Source: an uncultured Pseudomonadales bacterium (lineage in GTDB: Bacteria; Pseudomonadota; Gammaproteobacteria; Pseudomonadales; Pseudohongiellaceae). Taken from it: 45,420 nt of DNA. Below the pieces are notes generated by a model, which worked only from the letters and a program-made list of their open reading frames with translations, ran no database searches and was not told the origin of the DNA. The stretch lies in assembly GCA_938091935.1 (NCBI GenBank), contig CALKNV010000009.1:1-45420 (forward strand). Direction: 5' to 3'. This document shows positions 26,066 through 34,236 of this stretch, piece after piece; positions within the stretch are counted from its first letter, which is position 1; each line of letters begins with the position of its first letter. The position numbers and the translations under genes were made by a program.

Positions 26066-27195
26066 TTCAATTGCTCTCCGAATCCAATCAGCTGGCGCCC
26101 TAACTCAGCCAGGAATGGCACGCCAATCTCCTCATACTCGTACTCATTGTCATTAAAGATCTGATTGGCGTTAACGTGAATGCTGGCGGTGATAATGAAC
26201 TCGCGCCCGGATTTCCTTTCTACGATGTAAGCTGTGTCGGTGAGATAGCCGTATGCCCATCCCGACTTATTGTAAATCTCGAGATGCTCTGGAGCGCGGC
26301 CCTCAAGATCACCGAGTACTAGGAATTTTGCATAGCCATCAGGAAATTCTGCTTCTTCATAACCCGCTTCTCTTGGCAGTGTTCCCATGGTGTTGATGAC
26401 AAACTGCCGATGTGCCGGTGTGAGATGAAATCGCTGCTTTTCTGCAAAGTTCTCAGGAAACATAAGGCGTTTCATCACACCGTGTAAACTGCGTAGTGGT
26501 AGGTAGTTCTTCTCGCTGAAGTCGAAGGGGGCATTAATCCTTTTGCCATCTTCGATATAGGCGACCCCCTTGTTGAGATCGCTCAGCGACACCGCCTCGA
26601 TAGGAGAATTTTCAATTGGTCCGACCACAAGAGGTTCAGCACTTGGGCCAGAGAAGCGAATCTCTCGCGTGGTCAAAACATCTGAGTCAGGGACAGACAG
26701 ACGATGAGAGATCCTGGCCTGCAAACTCTTTGCGCTGAGACGTCGATTGATCTCGTCTTTTCCCAGAAATTCAAACAAGCGGTTATAGGCCTGGTTGTCG
26801 CTGACTACAAACAGCTCGATGAGCTCGTTGGTGAAGCTGCTGCCATTAGACTCTCCCGCTACTTTGAAGCGTGAGTAGCGATCGATACGATGGTCTTCTT
26901 CCAGCTTTTCCAGTGCCAGCAGCGCTACAGGAAACTTCACAGTGCTGGCGGGGTAGTGATAACGCGCGTCCATGACCTGAAACTCATCATCTGTAAAACT
27001 AACGCTACCGTCCGCCAAACGTGTCACTTCGGTGAAGAGAACCTGGACTTCATGCTGCCCCAGGTTTTCCATCACCGTACTAATCGCCGGCGTACCCGAA
27101 GAAAGCGCCTGTTCGATGCGACCCGGTTCAGCACATGCACTCAGTAGCAGCGTAAGTATCAGTGCGCCTGCGACCCCGTATCTATTGGTATTCAC
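26062..27195 (-). CDS. class A beta-lactamase-like serine hydrolase lipoprotein
   Basis: 377 residues from GTG 27195, chosen because it gives a compact signal with lipobox LLSAC (Cys21) and avoids overlap with the divergent ABC gene. The active-site motifs are SxxK (STVK, Ser84-Lys87), SDN (Ser132-Asn134) and KSG (310-312). They have the order of class A beta-lactamases and D,D-peptidases, but the protein is longer and lacks a clear omega-loop ExxLN. It may therefore be a penicillin-binding-like hydrolase or esterase rather than a resistance enzyme. It is probably anchored in the periplasmic face of a membrane. The 93 bases to the divergent ABC gene hold their shared promoter region. Confidence 0.8.
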   Translation of the reverse strand: MNTNRYGVAGALILTLLLSACAEPGRIEQALSSGTPAISTVMENLGQHEVQVLFTEVTRLADGSVSFTDDEFQVMDARYHYPASTVKFPVALLALEKLEEDHRIDRYSRFKVAGESNGSSFTNELIELFVVSDNQAYNRLFEFLGKDEINRRLSAKSLQARISHRLSVPDSDVLTTREIRFSGPSAEPLVVGPIENSPIEAVSLSDLNKGVAYIEDGKRINAPFDFSEKNYLPLRSLHGVMKRLMFPENFAEKQRFHLTPAHRQFVINTMGTLPREAGYEEAEFPDGYAKFLVLGDLEGRAPEHLEIYNKSGWAYGYLTDTAYIVERKSGREFIITASIHVNANQIFNDNEYEYEEIGVPFLAELGRQLIGFGEQLN

Positions 27196-27288
27196 TGGAT
27201 ACGATTGCTCCGAATAAGATGAGATAACTACTGCCGTCTCGCTTTTAAGCGGGACAGGGCGGCGACTGGTTGTTAGTATGGTGCACCC

Positions 27289-28080
27289 ATGATCGAGTTG
27301 CAAAACGTAAGCAAGTCCTTCGACGGTGGGAAATCCTATGCCGTTGCCGACACTTCATTTACCGTGGAGCGAGGTGAGCTATTGGGCCTTATTGGGGAAT
27401 CCGGCAGTGGTAAGACCTCAACGCTTAGGATGATCAATCGCCTTGAAGAGCCCAGTCATGGTGATATCTTTGTTAATGGCGAAAACGTCATGCAACAGAA
27501 CCTGCAGACCCTGCGCCGAAACATCGGATATGTATTTCAGGGCATAGGCCTGTTTCCCCATTACACCGTTGCTGAGAATGTGGCGGTAGTTCCCCGATTA
27601 CTTGGATATCCGGACGAGCGTGTGCTTGCGCGGACAAAAGCAACGCTTGCCATGGTGGGATTATCCTTTGAGGAGTATGCGCAGCGGCGACCGGCCCAGC
27701 TTTCGGGCGGACAGCAACAGCGCGTGGGGGTAGCCCGGGCACTGGCTGCCGAGCCTGATGTCATGCTGATGGATGAACCATTCGGCGCGTTAGACCCTAT
27801 TACCCGCGCCGAATTACAGGAAGAGTTCAAGCGAATTCAGAAAGAGCTTCAGCTTACGGTCATCATGGTGACCCATGACATGACTGAGGCGCTTCTCATG
27901 GCGGATCGTATCGCAGTGATGAAGCACGGAGAAGTTCTTCAGATTGGTTCGCCGGCAGAGTTGCTTCATTCTCCTGCACACTCCTACGTGACCGAAATGG
28001 TGGAGATGCCTCGGCTAATGTCGGATCGGCTGGCCCAAGTGCTGAGTGGTCAGCATGAAATAGGGCAGGCCTATGAATGA
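27289..28080 (+). CDS. ABC importer ATPase, quaternary-amine (OpuCA/OsmV) type
   Basis: 263 residues with all ABC signatures: Walker A GESGSGKT (36-43), Q-loop YVFQGIGLFPH (Gln84), signature LSGGQ (138-142), Walker B VMLMDEP (158-164) and switch His196. QGIGLFPHYTV is typical of the glycine-betaine/choline uptake ATPases. The protein is short for this group: it has no C-terminal CBS domains, as in OpuCA or ProV. The stop overlaps the downstream permease gene by eight bases, so the two are coupled. It energises import of choline, betaine, carnitine or a related compound; sequence alone does not fix which. Confidence 0.88.
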   Translation: MIELQNVSKSFDGGKSYAVADTSFTVERGELLGLIGESGSGKTSTLRMINRLEEPSHGDIFVNGENVMQQNLQTLRRNIGYVFQGIGLFPHYTVAENVAVVPRLLGYPDERVLARTKATLAMVGLSFEEYAQRRPAQLSGGQQQRVGVARALAAEPDVMLMDEPFGALDPITRAELQEEFKRIQKELQLTVIMVTHDMTEALLMADRIAVMKHGEVLQIGSPAELLHSPAHSYVTEMVEMPRLMSDRLAQVLSGQHEIGQAYE

Positions 28081-29599
28081 TAACCTGAAAGATCAACTTG
28101 CATTATTACCGCAGTATTTTCAGGGACACCTGACGCTTACTCTGATCGCGTTAGTTTTGGGCATCATCATCAGCATTCCCCTGGGAGTCTGGGCAGCGCA
28201 GTCAAGTCGGGTTAAACGACCGCTACTGACCGCGGTTAGCATCATTCAGACTTTCCCCAGTGTGGCGGTATTAGCGCTGGTAGTTGCCATGTTGGGTGGG
28301 CGCATTGGCCTGGTGCCGGCCATCATCGCCCTGGTGCTTTACAGCATGTTGCCCATCGTGAGGAATACGGTGACTGGCCTGGAAACTGTTGCCGACGATG
28401 TGGTGGAGGCCGCTCGCGGCATTGGCATGTCTTCCCGGCAGATCCTGACTCAGGTCCGCATTCCACTGGCACTGCCGGTAGTTATTGCCGGTATTCGCAC
28501 TGCCGCCGTCTGGACCGTAGGCTTGGCCACGCTCTCGACCCTGGTTGGCGCCACCAGTTTTGGAAATTATATTTTTACCGGTCTGCAGACAAGAAACCTG
28601 GTGGCGGTAACCGTAGGCAGTGTTGCCGCAGCGCTTATGGCTGTTGTACTCGATAGCATTATTGGCGGTATTCAGTGGCTGGTCGAGAATCGTTCAGAGA
28701 TAGCAGACACAGCACGCTACAAGCGCGCACGAATTGCTGTCGTGTCTTCACTTGCATTCATCAGCCTCTTCTCTGCTTACAGTCTGCTGCCTGAGGCCGA
28801 GGTCGATTATGTAGTAGGAGGTAAGGGTTACACTGAACAATACATCATGGCTGGCGTAGTAGAGGCAGCGCTGCAGGATGCAGGGTTCGACACAGAACAA
28901 CGTCTGGGCATGGGCACGGAAGTGGTATTCCAGGCAACGGCAAATAACATGGTTGCTGTTTATGTAGAGTATTCAGGCACGGTTTGGGCGAACCGGATGA
29001 ACCGAGAGGACAATCCAGGCCAGGAAGCAGTAATGCTGGCAGTTAACCAATACATTAGCGACGAGCATGGGATGCAGAACCTGGCTCGACTCGGCTTTCA
29101 GAATTTATATGCCTTGGCCATGCGCCGCGACCGTGCCGAGGCAATGGGCATTTCTTCTATCGATGACCTGCTGCCGGTGGCCGGAGATTTGGTGGCTGCC
29201 GGTGACCTCGAGTTTTTTGGGCGTCCAGAGTGGGCCAGTCTGCAAGAGGCCTACGGCATCGACTTCGACGAGAAGCTCACTTTTGATACCTCATTGATGT
29301 ATACCGCGGTTGCAGAAGGACAGGTGGATATTATCGCAGCCTACACAACCGATGGTCGTGTGACAGAGTTCGATCTGTTGCTGCTTGAAGACCCTCTCAA
29401 TGCCTTACCGCCCTATGATGGTTTCCTGGCGGCATCCGGCGAAGCCATGGATGATCCACTTTTCGTCGCAACCCTCTCTGCGCTTGAAAATAAAATCAGC
29501 AATGAAGTGATGCGCGAGGCTAATCGCCTTGTGGATGTTGAGGGGAGGTCTGTGAGTGACGCAGTGGCTTATATCCGCGACACGATTTCCAGCCAGTAG
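28073..29599 (+). CDS. ABC permease fused to its substrate-binding domain
   Basis: 508 residues. The first 215 or so form the membrane domain: several helices (LTLIALVLGIIISIPLGVW, VAVLALVVAML and others) and the cytoplasmic coupling loop EAARGIGMSSRQILTQVRIPLALP. After one more helix (VVSSLAFISLFSAYSLL), residues from about 245 form an OpuAC-type binding protein: VVGGKGYTEQYIMAGVVEAAL, GMGTEVVFQATANNMVAVYVEYSGTVW and ITAAYTTDGRV-like end segments. Such permease/receptor fusions are known in the OpuC/EgtU-like and QAT groups. The binding domain would face the periplasm. No separate binding protein is needed, so the importer is encoded by just these two genes. Confidence 0.88.
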   Translation: MNDNLKDQLALLPQYFQGHLTLTLIALVLGIIISIPLGVWAAQSSRVKRPLLTAVSIIQTFPSVAVLALVVAMLGGRIGLVPAIIALVLYSMLPIVRNTVTGLETVADDVVEAARGIGMSSRQILTQVRIPLALPVVIAGIRTAAVWTVGLATLSTLVGATSFGNYIFTGLQTRNLVAVTVGSVAAALMAVVLDSIIGGIQWLVENRSEIADTARYKRARIAVVSSLAFISLFSAYSLLPEAEVDYVVGGKGYTEQYIMAGVVEAALQDAGFDTEQRLGMGTEVVFQATANNMVAVYVEYSGTVWANRMNREDNPGQEAVMLAVNQYISDEHGMQNLARLGFQNLYALAMRRDRAEAMGISSIDDLLPVAGDLVAAGDLEFFGRPEWASLQEAYGIDFDEKLTFDTSLMYTAVAEGQVDIIAAYTTDGRVTEFDLLLLEDPLNALPPYDGFLAASGEAMDDPLFVATLSALENKISNEVMREANRLVDVEGRSVSDAVAYIRDTISSQ

Positions 29600-29619
29600 T
29601 CTCAACCCTATAGCCAAGT

Positions 29620-29638
29620 CCAGACCAGACCAGACCAG
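29620..29638 (+). repeat. short CCAGA tandem repeat
   Basis: CCAGA occurs almost four times in a row (29620-29638) in the 77-bp gap between two convergent genes, followed by CCAGC/GCTGG arms. It could be slippage-prone sequence or part of a loose transcript-end hairpin; no T-tract follows. Confidence 0.6.
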
Positions 29639-29676
29639 CAAAACCAGGCTGGAAGTCTGATAGGCTCAGTGATCTG

Positions 29677-31950
29677 CTATTGAATCGAGAAGCTTATGCC
29701 GTTGCTGGAGTAGACAAAGACATCGGTACCCGAAATCGCATAGGCAAAGAAGACAGTGAGGTTGGCGCTGCTCACGCCGAAGTTGGCGGGGACGAAATCA
29801 CTAAATGCAACCAGTTCTTCACTGACGTTTAGCGGGCGCGGATTGATATTGCCCTTCAGGCTGGCAACGTCTCCATTCCAGGTTTGATAGGCGCCCGCCG
29901 CGTCGCGATAAAACAAACCTGTTCCCTCAACTGAAATCACGACATAGGTTACACCGGTAAGCGATTGGTGCTCGCTGGGTATAAACAGGTTGGCACGTAC
30001 ATCAATACTGTCTGTGCTGCTGAAACTGCTTACGGGCGTGTTGAGATCACTGCTGCGACTGGCAGCACCGTAGAGTATTAGGTTGGAACTGCCACTGCCC
30101 AGTTTGGTAATAGGCAGAATCTTGGGCTCACGGCGCTTGCTGATCTGTACCCTGGTTTGGTTGATGGTGAATACGGCATCGGCACCTTGTTCACTGTCGG
30201 AGCGGGCCACACCGCAGGTGAGGCCCTTACAGTTGGTGGAATTTGGATTAGAGAATAAAGCCAGTTCTTCTGAGCCAGGATAATCTCCCGGGTTTGCCAT
30301 GATGGTGGCAAATGAGCCATCCACACCATGACCGAAAGACCACTCATAGGTGCCTCGCGCACTCTCCTCGCGCCGGGAGTGGGCCAGCCCATGATTGTGG
30401 CCCAGTTCATGGGCAAGGGTCAGGTCATCGCAGCCCGAACCGCCTCCTGCTGGAAATCCCGGATTGTAGAGTGAAGAGAACAGTCCATTACCTGACACCA
30501 AAGGGTGGAACACTTCGCCTTCAAAGCGCACGCCTGGCAGGGTGCCGAGACCGCAAGCTCCGCTGCCCGGAAACAGACCATCGACAAAGACCACGATGTC
30601 CGCGCCCACCTTGTCCCGAATTGCAGACAGATCAGAAAAAGGGCCGGTACCATCTCGCATCGCGTTCATCACAGTATTGAGATTGCCTTGTGGGTCAAAG
30701 TCGACAGATCCATAGAACACCGGTCGGAACCTGACCAGCGCACCACTGTCGGCATAGTAGCCGTTGGCGATTTCCGTGAGCTGGTTAATCTGGGTTTCCG
30801 GTTTGACGCTGCCTATAGCATCCAGGAAACGCTGTGAGTAATAGAACATCAGATCAGTTTCCAGGATCTGATCTGAGCCTATGGTTGATGCACTGCTGTT
30901 GGCACTGGTTCCCAATAGACCCTCGTTAAAATCACTGATGCCATCATTATCGGAATCAGTCAGGGTATCCTGTGCCACGAAGATAAATGAATCGCTGCGG
31001 ACATTTCCCCCAAATGCGTTTCCGACGAAAACACTATTTGAGGTCTGGGGATACGAGGCACTGGTAATTTGAACCGTATATTCAATACTAGTGTTTGCAG
31101 CAGGAGCGAGGCTGCTAATCGTGCAGCTGAGAATCTTCTGTGATCCGGATGAGTCGACAACGCAACCTGATGTGCTGCCAATGAAATTGGTCTTATCGAG
31201 AACAAAGAAAATTGTCACCGCCTCATTTGTGAGGGTATTCGAGGTATTATTGGTGATAGTGATGGTGTTGGTTACTTGCTCGCCTATCACCGCGTAATCT
31301 TTGGACAGAGTCTGGGTTACGGTGACATCGTTACCGCTGAGGGCGATCACAGCCTGCGGCTCAGAGTAGACTTTTTCTGGAGGCGGGATGAAGCCGCCGT
31401 CATCAATTGATTTTTGCTGCGGCTCTTCTACTGTGTTGGTGATCCAACCGACATAGCGATCGTTTTCGACATCCAGCTGCGCCACGATGCGGTATTTGAT
31501 CCCGGCGACATTCGCTGTGGCCAATAAGTCTCCACCACTTCGGGTCAGCACCAGGGTATCGCGAGAATCCAAGTCGTTGCGGGCGCGCCAGGAAATATCT
31601 CCATTTGGGTAGCTGTTGATGCTAATCAGCGTGAGCTCGGTCTGATTGCCCGGGCTGGTTTCGATGGTAAAGGTGCCATCTACATCCACTGTATCAAGCG
31701 TTGATCGCGCCATGCCGATGCCGCGCTGATAAGAAACCCGCGTGACCAGAAGCTTGGCTGGAATGGCAGCCAGTTCAGCAGCAGTGAGGTCCTGCCATAA
31801 TGAATCTGGAGACTGTGCATTGGCGGTGCCGCTGTAGACCAGGCTCAGCAGGCCGATCAGGGTGATTAATCGGCGCCTTAAGTGCCAGCACCGATTCGAT
31901 TGTGCACCCTCAAATCTAATTGTTGACAGATCAGCGTCTTTCAATCTCAT
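29677..31950 (-). CDS. secreted zinc metalloprotease with DUF11 and Ca-binding repeat
   Basis: 757 residues. After a long n-region, the signal peptide RRRLITLIGLLSLVYSGTANAQ ends near residue 46. Domain order: an N-terminal beta domain (about 50-175); a DUF11-like adhesion fold (about 208-315, VTNTITITNNTSNTLTNEAV); a thrombospondin-3/EF-like calcium motif DSDNDGISDFNEG (332-344); then a reprolysin-like protease with HELGHNHGLAH (514-524). That gives His514, Glu515, His518 and His524. A C-terminal beta domain follows. It is probably secreted or surface attached. ATG 31950 overlaps the TGA of the upstream universal stress gene by four bases, so a later start cannot be excluded. Confidence 0.8.
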   Translation of the reverse strand: MRLKDADLSTIRFEGAQSNRCWHLRRRLITLIGLLSLVYSGTANAQSPDSLWQDLTAAELAAIPAKLLVTRVSYQRGIGMARSTLDTVDVDGTFTIETSPGNQTELTLISINSYPNGDISWRARNDLDSRDTLVLTRSGGDLLATANVAGIKYRIVAQLDVENDRYVGWITNTVEEPQQKSIDDGGFIPPPEKVYSEPQAVIALSGNDVTVTQTLSKDYAVIGEQVTNTITITNNTSNTLTNEAVTIFFVLDKTNFIGSTSGCVVDSSGSQKILSCTISSLAPAANTSIEYTVQITSASYPQTSNSVFVGNAFGGNVRSDSFIFVAQDTLTDSDNDGISDFNEGLLGTSANSSASTIGSDQILETDLMFYYSQRFLDAIGSVKPETQINQLTEIANGYYADSGALVRFRPVFYGSVDFDPQGNLNTVMNAMRDGTGPFSDLSAIRDKVGADIVVFVDGLFPGSGACGLGTLPGVRFEGEVFHPLVSGNGLFSSLYNPGFPAGGGSGCDDLTLAHELGHNHGLAHSRREESARGTYEWSFGHGVDGSFATIMANPGDYPGSEELALFSNPNSTNCKGLTCGVARSDSEQGADAVFTINQTRVQISKRREPKILPITKLGSGSSNLILYGAASRSSDLNTPVSSFSSTDSIDVRANLFIPSEHQSLTGVTYVVISVEGTGLFYRDAAGAYQTWNGDVASLKGNINPRPLNVSEELVAFSDFVPANFGVSSANLTVFFAYAISGTDVFVYSSNGISFSIQ

Positions 31951-32369
31951 CCCACGTATACAGTCAGTACGTCACAGGTCGCACCATGCAGAAGGTTTAT
32001 CGCGGTTGAACCCAGCATCAGCTTCCAGCCGGAATGACCATGGCTGCCGATAACAATCGCGTCCGCCTCATAGCCAGCCTGCAGCTCACGAATCTTGCTC
32101 GCGGGTCCACCTAACAGCACGCGGCGCTCAGTTATTCCAATTTTGTCGCCTAACTAATTCAACATTTCTTTTGTCTTCTCGAGGATTTTGTCCTGCAAAT
32201 CATCCGGGTTAGTCGCATAGGACTCCATGCCCCAGATCTTGGGTATAGGCTCTACCACATGGGCGAGTACAACTTTGGAATGATCGTTGTCCACTAATTC
32301 CAGTGCCCTGTCGATGACGCGCTGTGAAGACTCTGAAAAATCGACGGCAATTATGACTTTGTTATACAT
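31947..32369 (-). pseudogene. universal stress protein gene with in-frame TAG
   Basis: From ATG 32369 (GGGAGAG seven bases upstream) the frame reads YNKVIIAVDFSESSQRVIDRA, VVLAHVVEPIP and DKILEKTKEMLN, then meets a TAG at 32154-32156. The same frame continues with LGDKIGITERRVLLGG, ADAIVIGSHGHSGWKLMLGS and CDVLTVYVG, ending at TGA 31947-31949. Together they form a complete UspA domain including the ATP-binding GSHGHSG...GS motif. One base change (CAG to TAG, for example) separates it from a normal 140-residue gene. Its TGA overlaps the start of the metalloprotease frame. The short N-terminal product would lose the nucleotide site. Confidence 0.85.
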
Positions 32370-32636
32370 GGTTACTCTCCCGCCCTGACTGTCCAATATC
32401 AGGCTAAGGTAAAGCTATTTCACCCCGACTGGAAAAGCAATGCTGGCAACATGGCCTGATAAGGTAAATGAGCTTGGTCTTGTTCCTGAACAAAACTACC
32501 AGGGTGCGGCAGCGCATTTTTCTGACACTATAAGTGATAGTGCCAGGCTTGCAGTGATCGACGTCCCAGTTCTAGCTAGCTGTTCAGCAAAAGACGCAGG
32601 TAGCAATCCCGGGCGACCGCAAGGCGCAATTGTCTG

Positions 32637-32721
32637 CAATACAAAGGTGACTCGAATAGAGAGGTGACTGGAATAGAGAGGCGGCTGGAATTTGTAGGCG
32701 ACTGCAAGAGTTAGGCGATAA
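32637..32721 (+). repeat. 17-bp tandem repeat, five units
   Basis: Five consecutive 17-base units (32637-32653, 32654-32670, 32671-32687, 32688-32704, 32705-32721) follow the pattern GAATAGAGAGGYGACTG. Units two and three are nearly identical and the outer ones diverged. They sit in the 32397-32862 interval, which otherwise holds only an unconvincing 75-codon reading frame and the hairpin listed next. The 17-base period is not a multiple of three, so the array is non-coding. Confidence 0.7.
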
Positions 32722-32808
32722 CCTTGCAGGTCTGTCAGATACTGCTGAATAAAAGTTTAGGGGGCTTTGAGGATCAGCTTTGCGGAGTAACTGAGAAGAG
32801 TTGTAAGT

Positions 32809-32841
32809 CAGTCAGCGAACCCATGACAGGGTCGCTGACTG
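32809..32841. terminator. long hairpin 3' of the serine hydrolase gene
   Basis: Ten-base-pair perfect stem CAGTCAGCGA (32809-32818) and TCGCTGACTG (32832-32841), extended inward by CCC/GGG past one bulged A, with an ATGACA loop. It lies 22 bases after the stop codon of the minus-strand gene at 32863. There is no T-tract on that strand, so it is either a non-canonical terminator or a 3' protecting structure. Confidence 0.45.
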
Positions 32842-32862
32842 TCTATAATTGGAGCGGACTAT

Positions 32863-34113
32863 CTATTTATAAATTGCAGCCCTGGCCGCAGCATGTACCT
32901 GCAGCGAATAAAGAATGTCATCGTTCTGAATCATGCCGATGAAGGCGATGTTCTCAACTGGATCAATCCAGAACCAGGAACCAGCAATCCCCCACCACCA
33001 GTGTGTGCCCTCTGAAGCGCCCTGGTAGGCATCAGAATTTTCAACGATGGCGAAATCCAGGCCAAACACATTGCCGGGATAGAGCTGCCCGATATTGGGC
33101 ACGGCATCCGGGAGCTGATTGCTGCGCATCAGGTCAATAGCCTCTTCTGACAGGATGCGCACTCCATCCAACTCGCCTTTGTTCAAATGCATCTGTACGA
33201 ATTGCATGTAATCGGCCGCAGTAGAGGTCAGACCACCGCCACCTGATTCAAACTGGGGCGCACTCTTGAAATCAAATGCAGCGATGCCGCCGCGGTCATC
33301 GGTGCGGCGCAGAGTGCCGTCATTGTTAGGCGCATATTGCCGCGACAAGCGGCTGTGGTTTTCAGGCTGAACGTAAAAGCCAGTATCTACCATGCCCAAT
33401 GGCTCAAACAGGCGGGTCTGCAAGAACTCGCCGAAGCGCATGCCTGACAAGCGTTCGACCATGTAACCCTGAACGTCCACAGAAATACTGTATACCCACT
33501 GAGTGCCAGGCTGATACGTCAGCGGAATCTCTTGCAAGGCAGGTATGGACTCGCCCATGGTGGCACCGGTCAGGTTCATGATGCCGGCCTCAGCGTAGGC
33601 CATGGCCACGGGGCCCTGACTAAGGGGAGGCGTATAAGTGAGGCCACCGGTATGGCTCATCAGTTCGCGCACGGTCATTGGGTGATCAGCGGGTTCGGTT
33701 ACCCAATTGCCATCCTTGTCCTGTTCCACAAGAACCTGCATGCCAGCCAGTTCGGGCAGGTGTTTCTCAACCGGGTCATCCAGTTGAAATCTGCCTTCGT
33801 CCCACAGCATCATCAGGGCTGTGCCGGTTACGGGCTTGGTCATGGAAAAGATACGGAAAATGGTATCGGTATTCATGGCTACCTGGTCTTCTACGTTTTG
33901 GTAACCCAGTGCTTCATTCATCAGAACTTCACCGTCCTGGGCAACCATGACCACGGCACCCGATAGCTTGCCGGCATCAATGCGTGCCTGCAGATCAGCG
34001 GTGACCGCATCCAGGTTGGACTGCTCTATATCCGCGTAACTTGTAAGGCTAATAGCGAACAGGCCAGCGGCTGCCAGCAGTTTCAGGCTATGACGTAGGA
34101 TTCTTACACTCAT
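32863..34113 (-). CDS. class C beta-lactamase-fold serine hydrolase (exported)
   Basis: 416 residues from ATG 34113, with GGGGGA just upstream; ten extra residues from 34143 are unlikely. A Sec signal (LKLLAAAGLFAISLTSYA) comes first. The nucleophile motif is SMTK (Ser90-Lys93). The second motif is YSIS (Tyr208), as in family VIII esterases with WVYSISVDV, and HTGGLTY is conserved. In place of the KTG triad there is an HWWWGIAGSWFW segment, also typical of esterase-like members. So esterase or D-aminopeptidase-like activity is more likely than antibiotic hydrolysis. It is the only gene in a stretch with 124 bp to its upstream neighbour. Confidence 0.85.
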   Translation of the reverse strand: MSVRILRHSLKLLAAAGLFAISLTSYADIEQSNLDAVTADLQARIDAGKLSGAVVMVAQDGEVLMNEALGYQNVEDQVAMNTDTIFRIFSMTKPVTGTALMMLWDEGRFQLDDPVEKHLPELAGMQVLVEQDKDGNWVTEPADHPMTVRELMSHTGGLTYTPPLSQGPVAMAYAEAGIMNLTGATMGESIPALQEIPLTYQPGTQWVYSISVDVQGYMVERLSGMRFGEFLQTRLFEPLGMVDTGFYVQPENHSRLSRQYAPNNDGTLRRTDDRGGIAAFDFKSAPQFESGGGGLTSTAADYMQFVQMHLNKGELDGVRILSEEAIDLMRSNQLPDAVPNIGQLYPGNVFGLDFAIVENSDAYQGASEGTHWWWGIAGSWFWIDPVENIAFIGMIQNDDILYSLQVHAAARAAIYK

Positions 34114-34236
34114 AATTCCCCCTTCGTGAGTTGAAGAATGCAAAAGAGGGCGTATTAGAGCAGAAAACCCGGCTGGAATGAAACCGAACCGGGTTGTGCA
34201 GTGGACTGTCGGATTGGATTACAAGATAGAAGGCAA

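Noticed and set aside
32440..32667. 75-codon plus-strand frame in the 32.4-32.9 kb gap
   Set aside because: No ribosome site, no recognisable segments, and it runs into the 17-bp tandem repeat; more likely chance.
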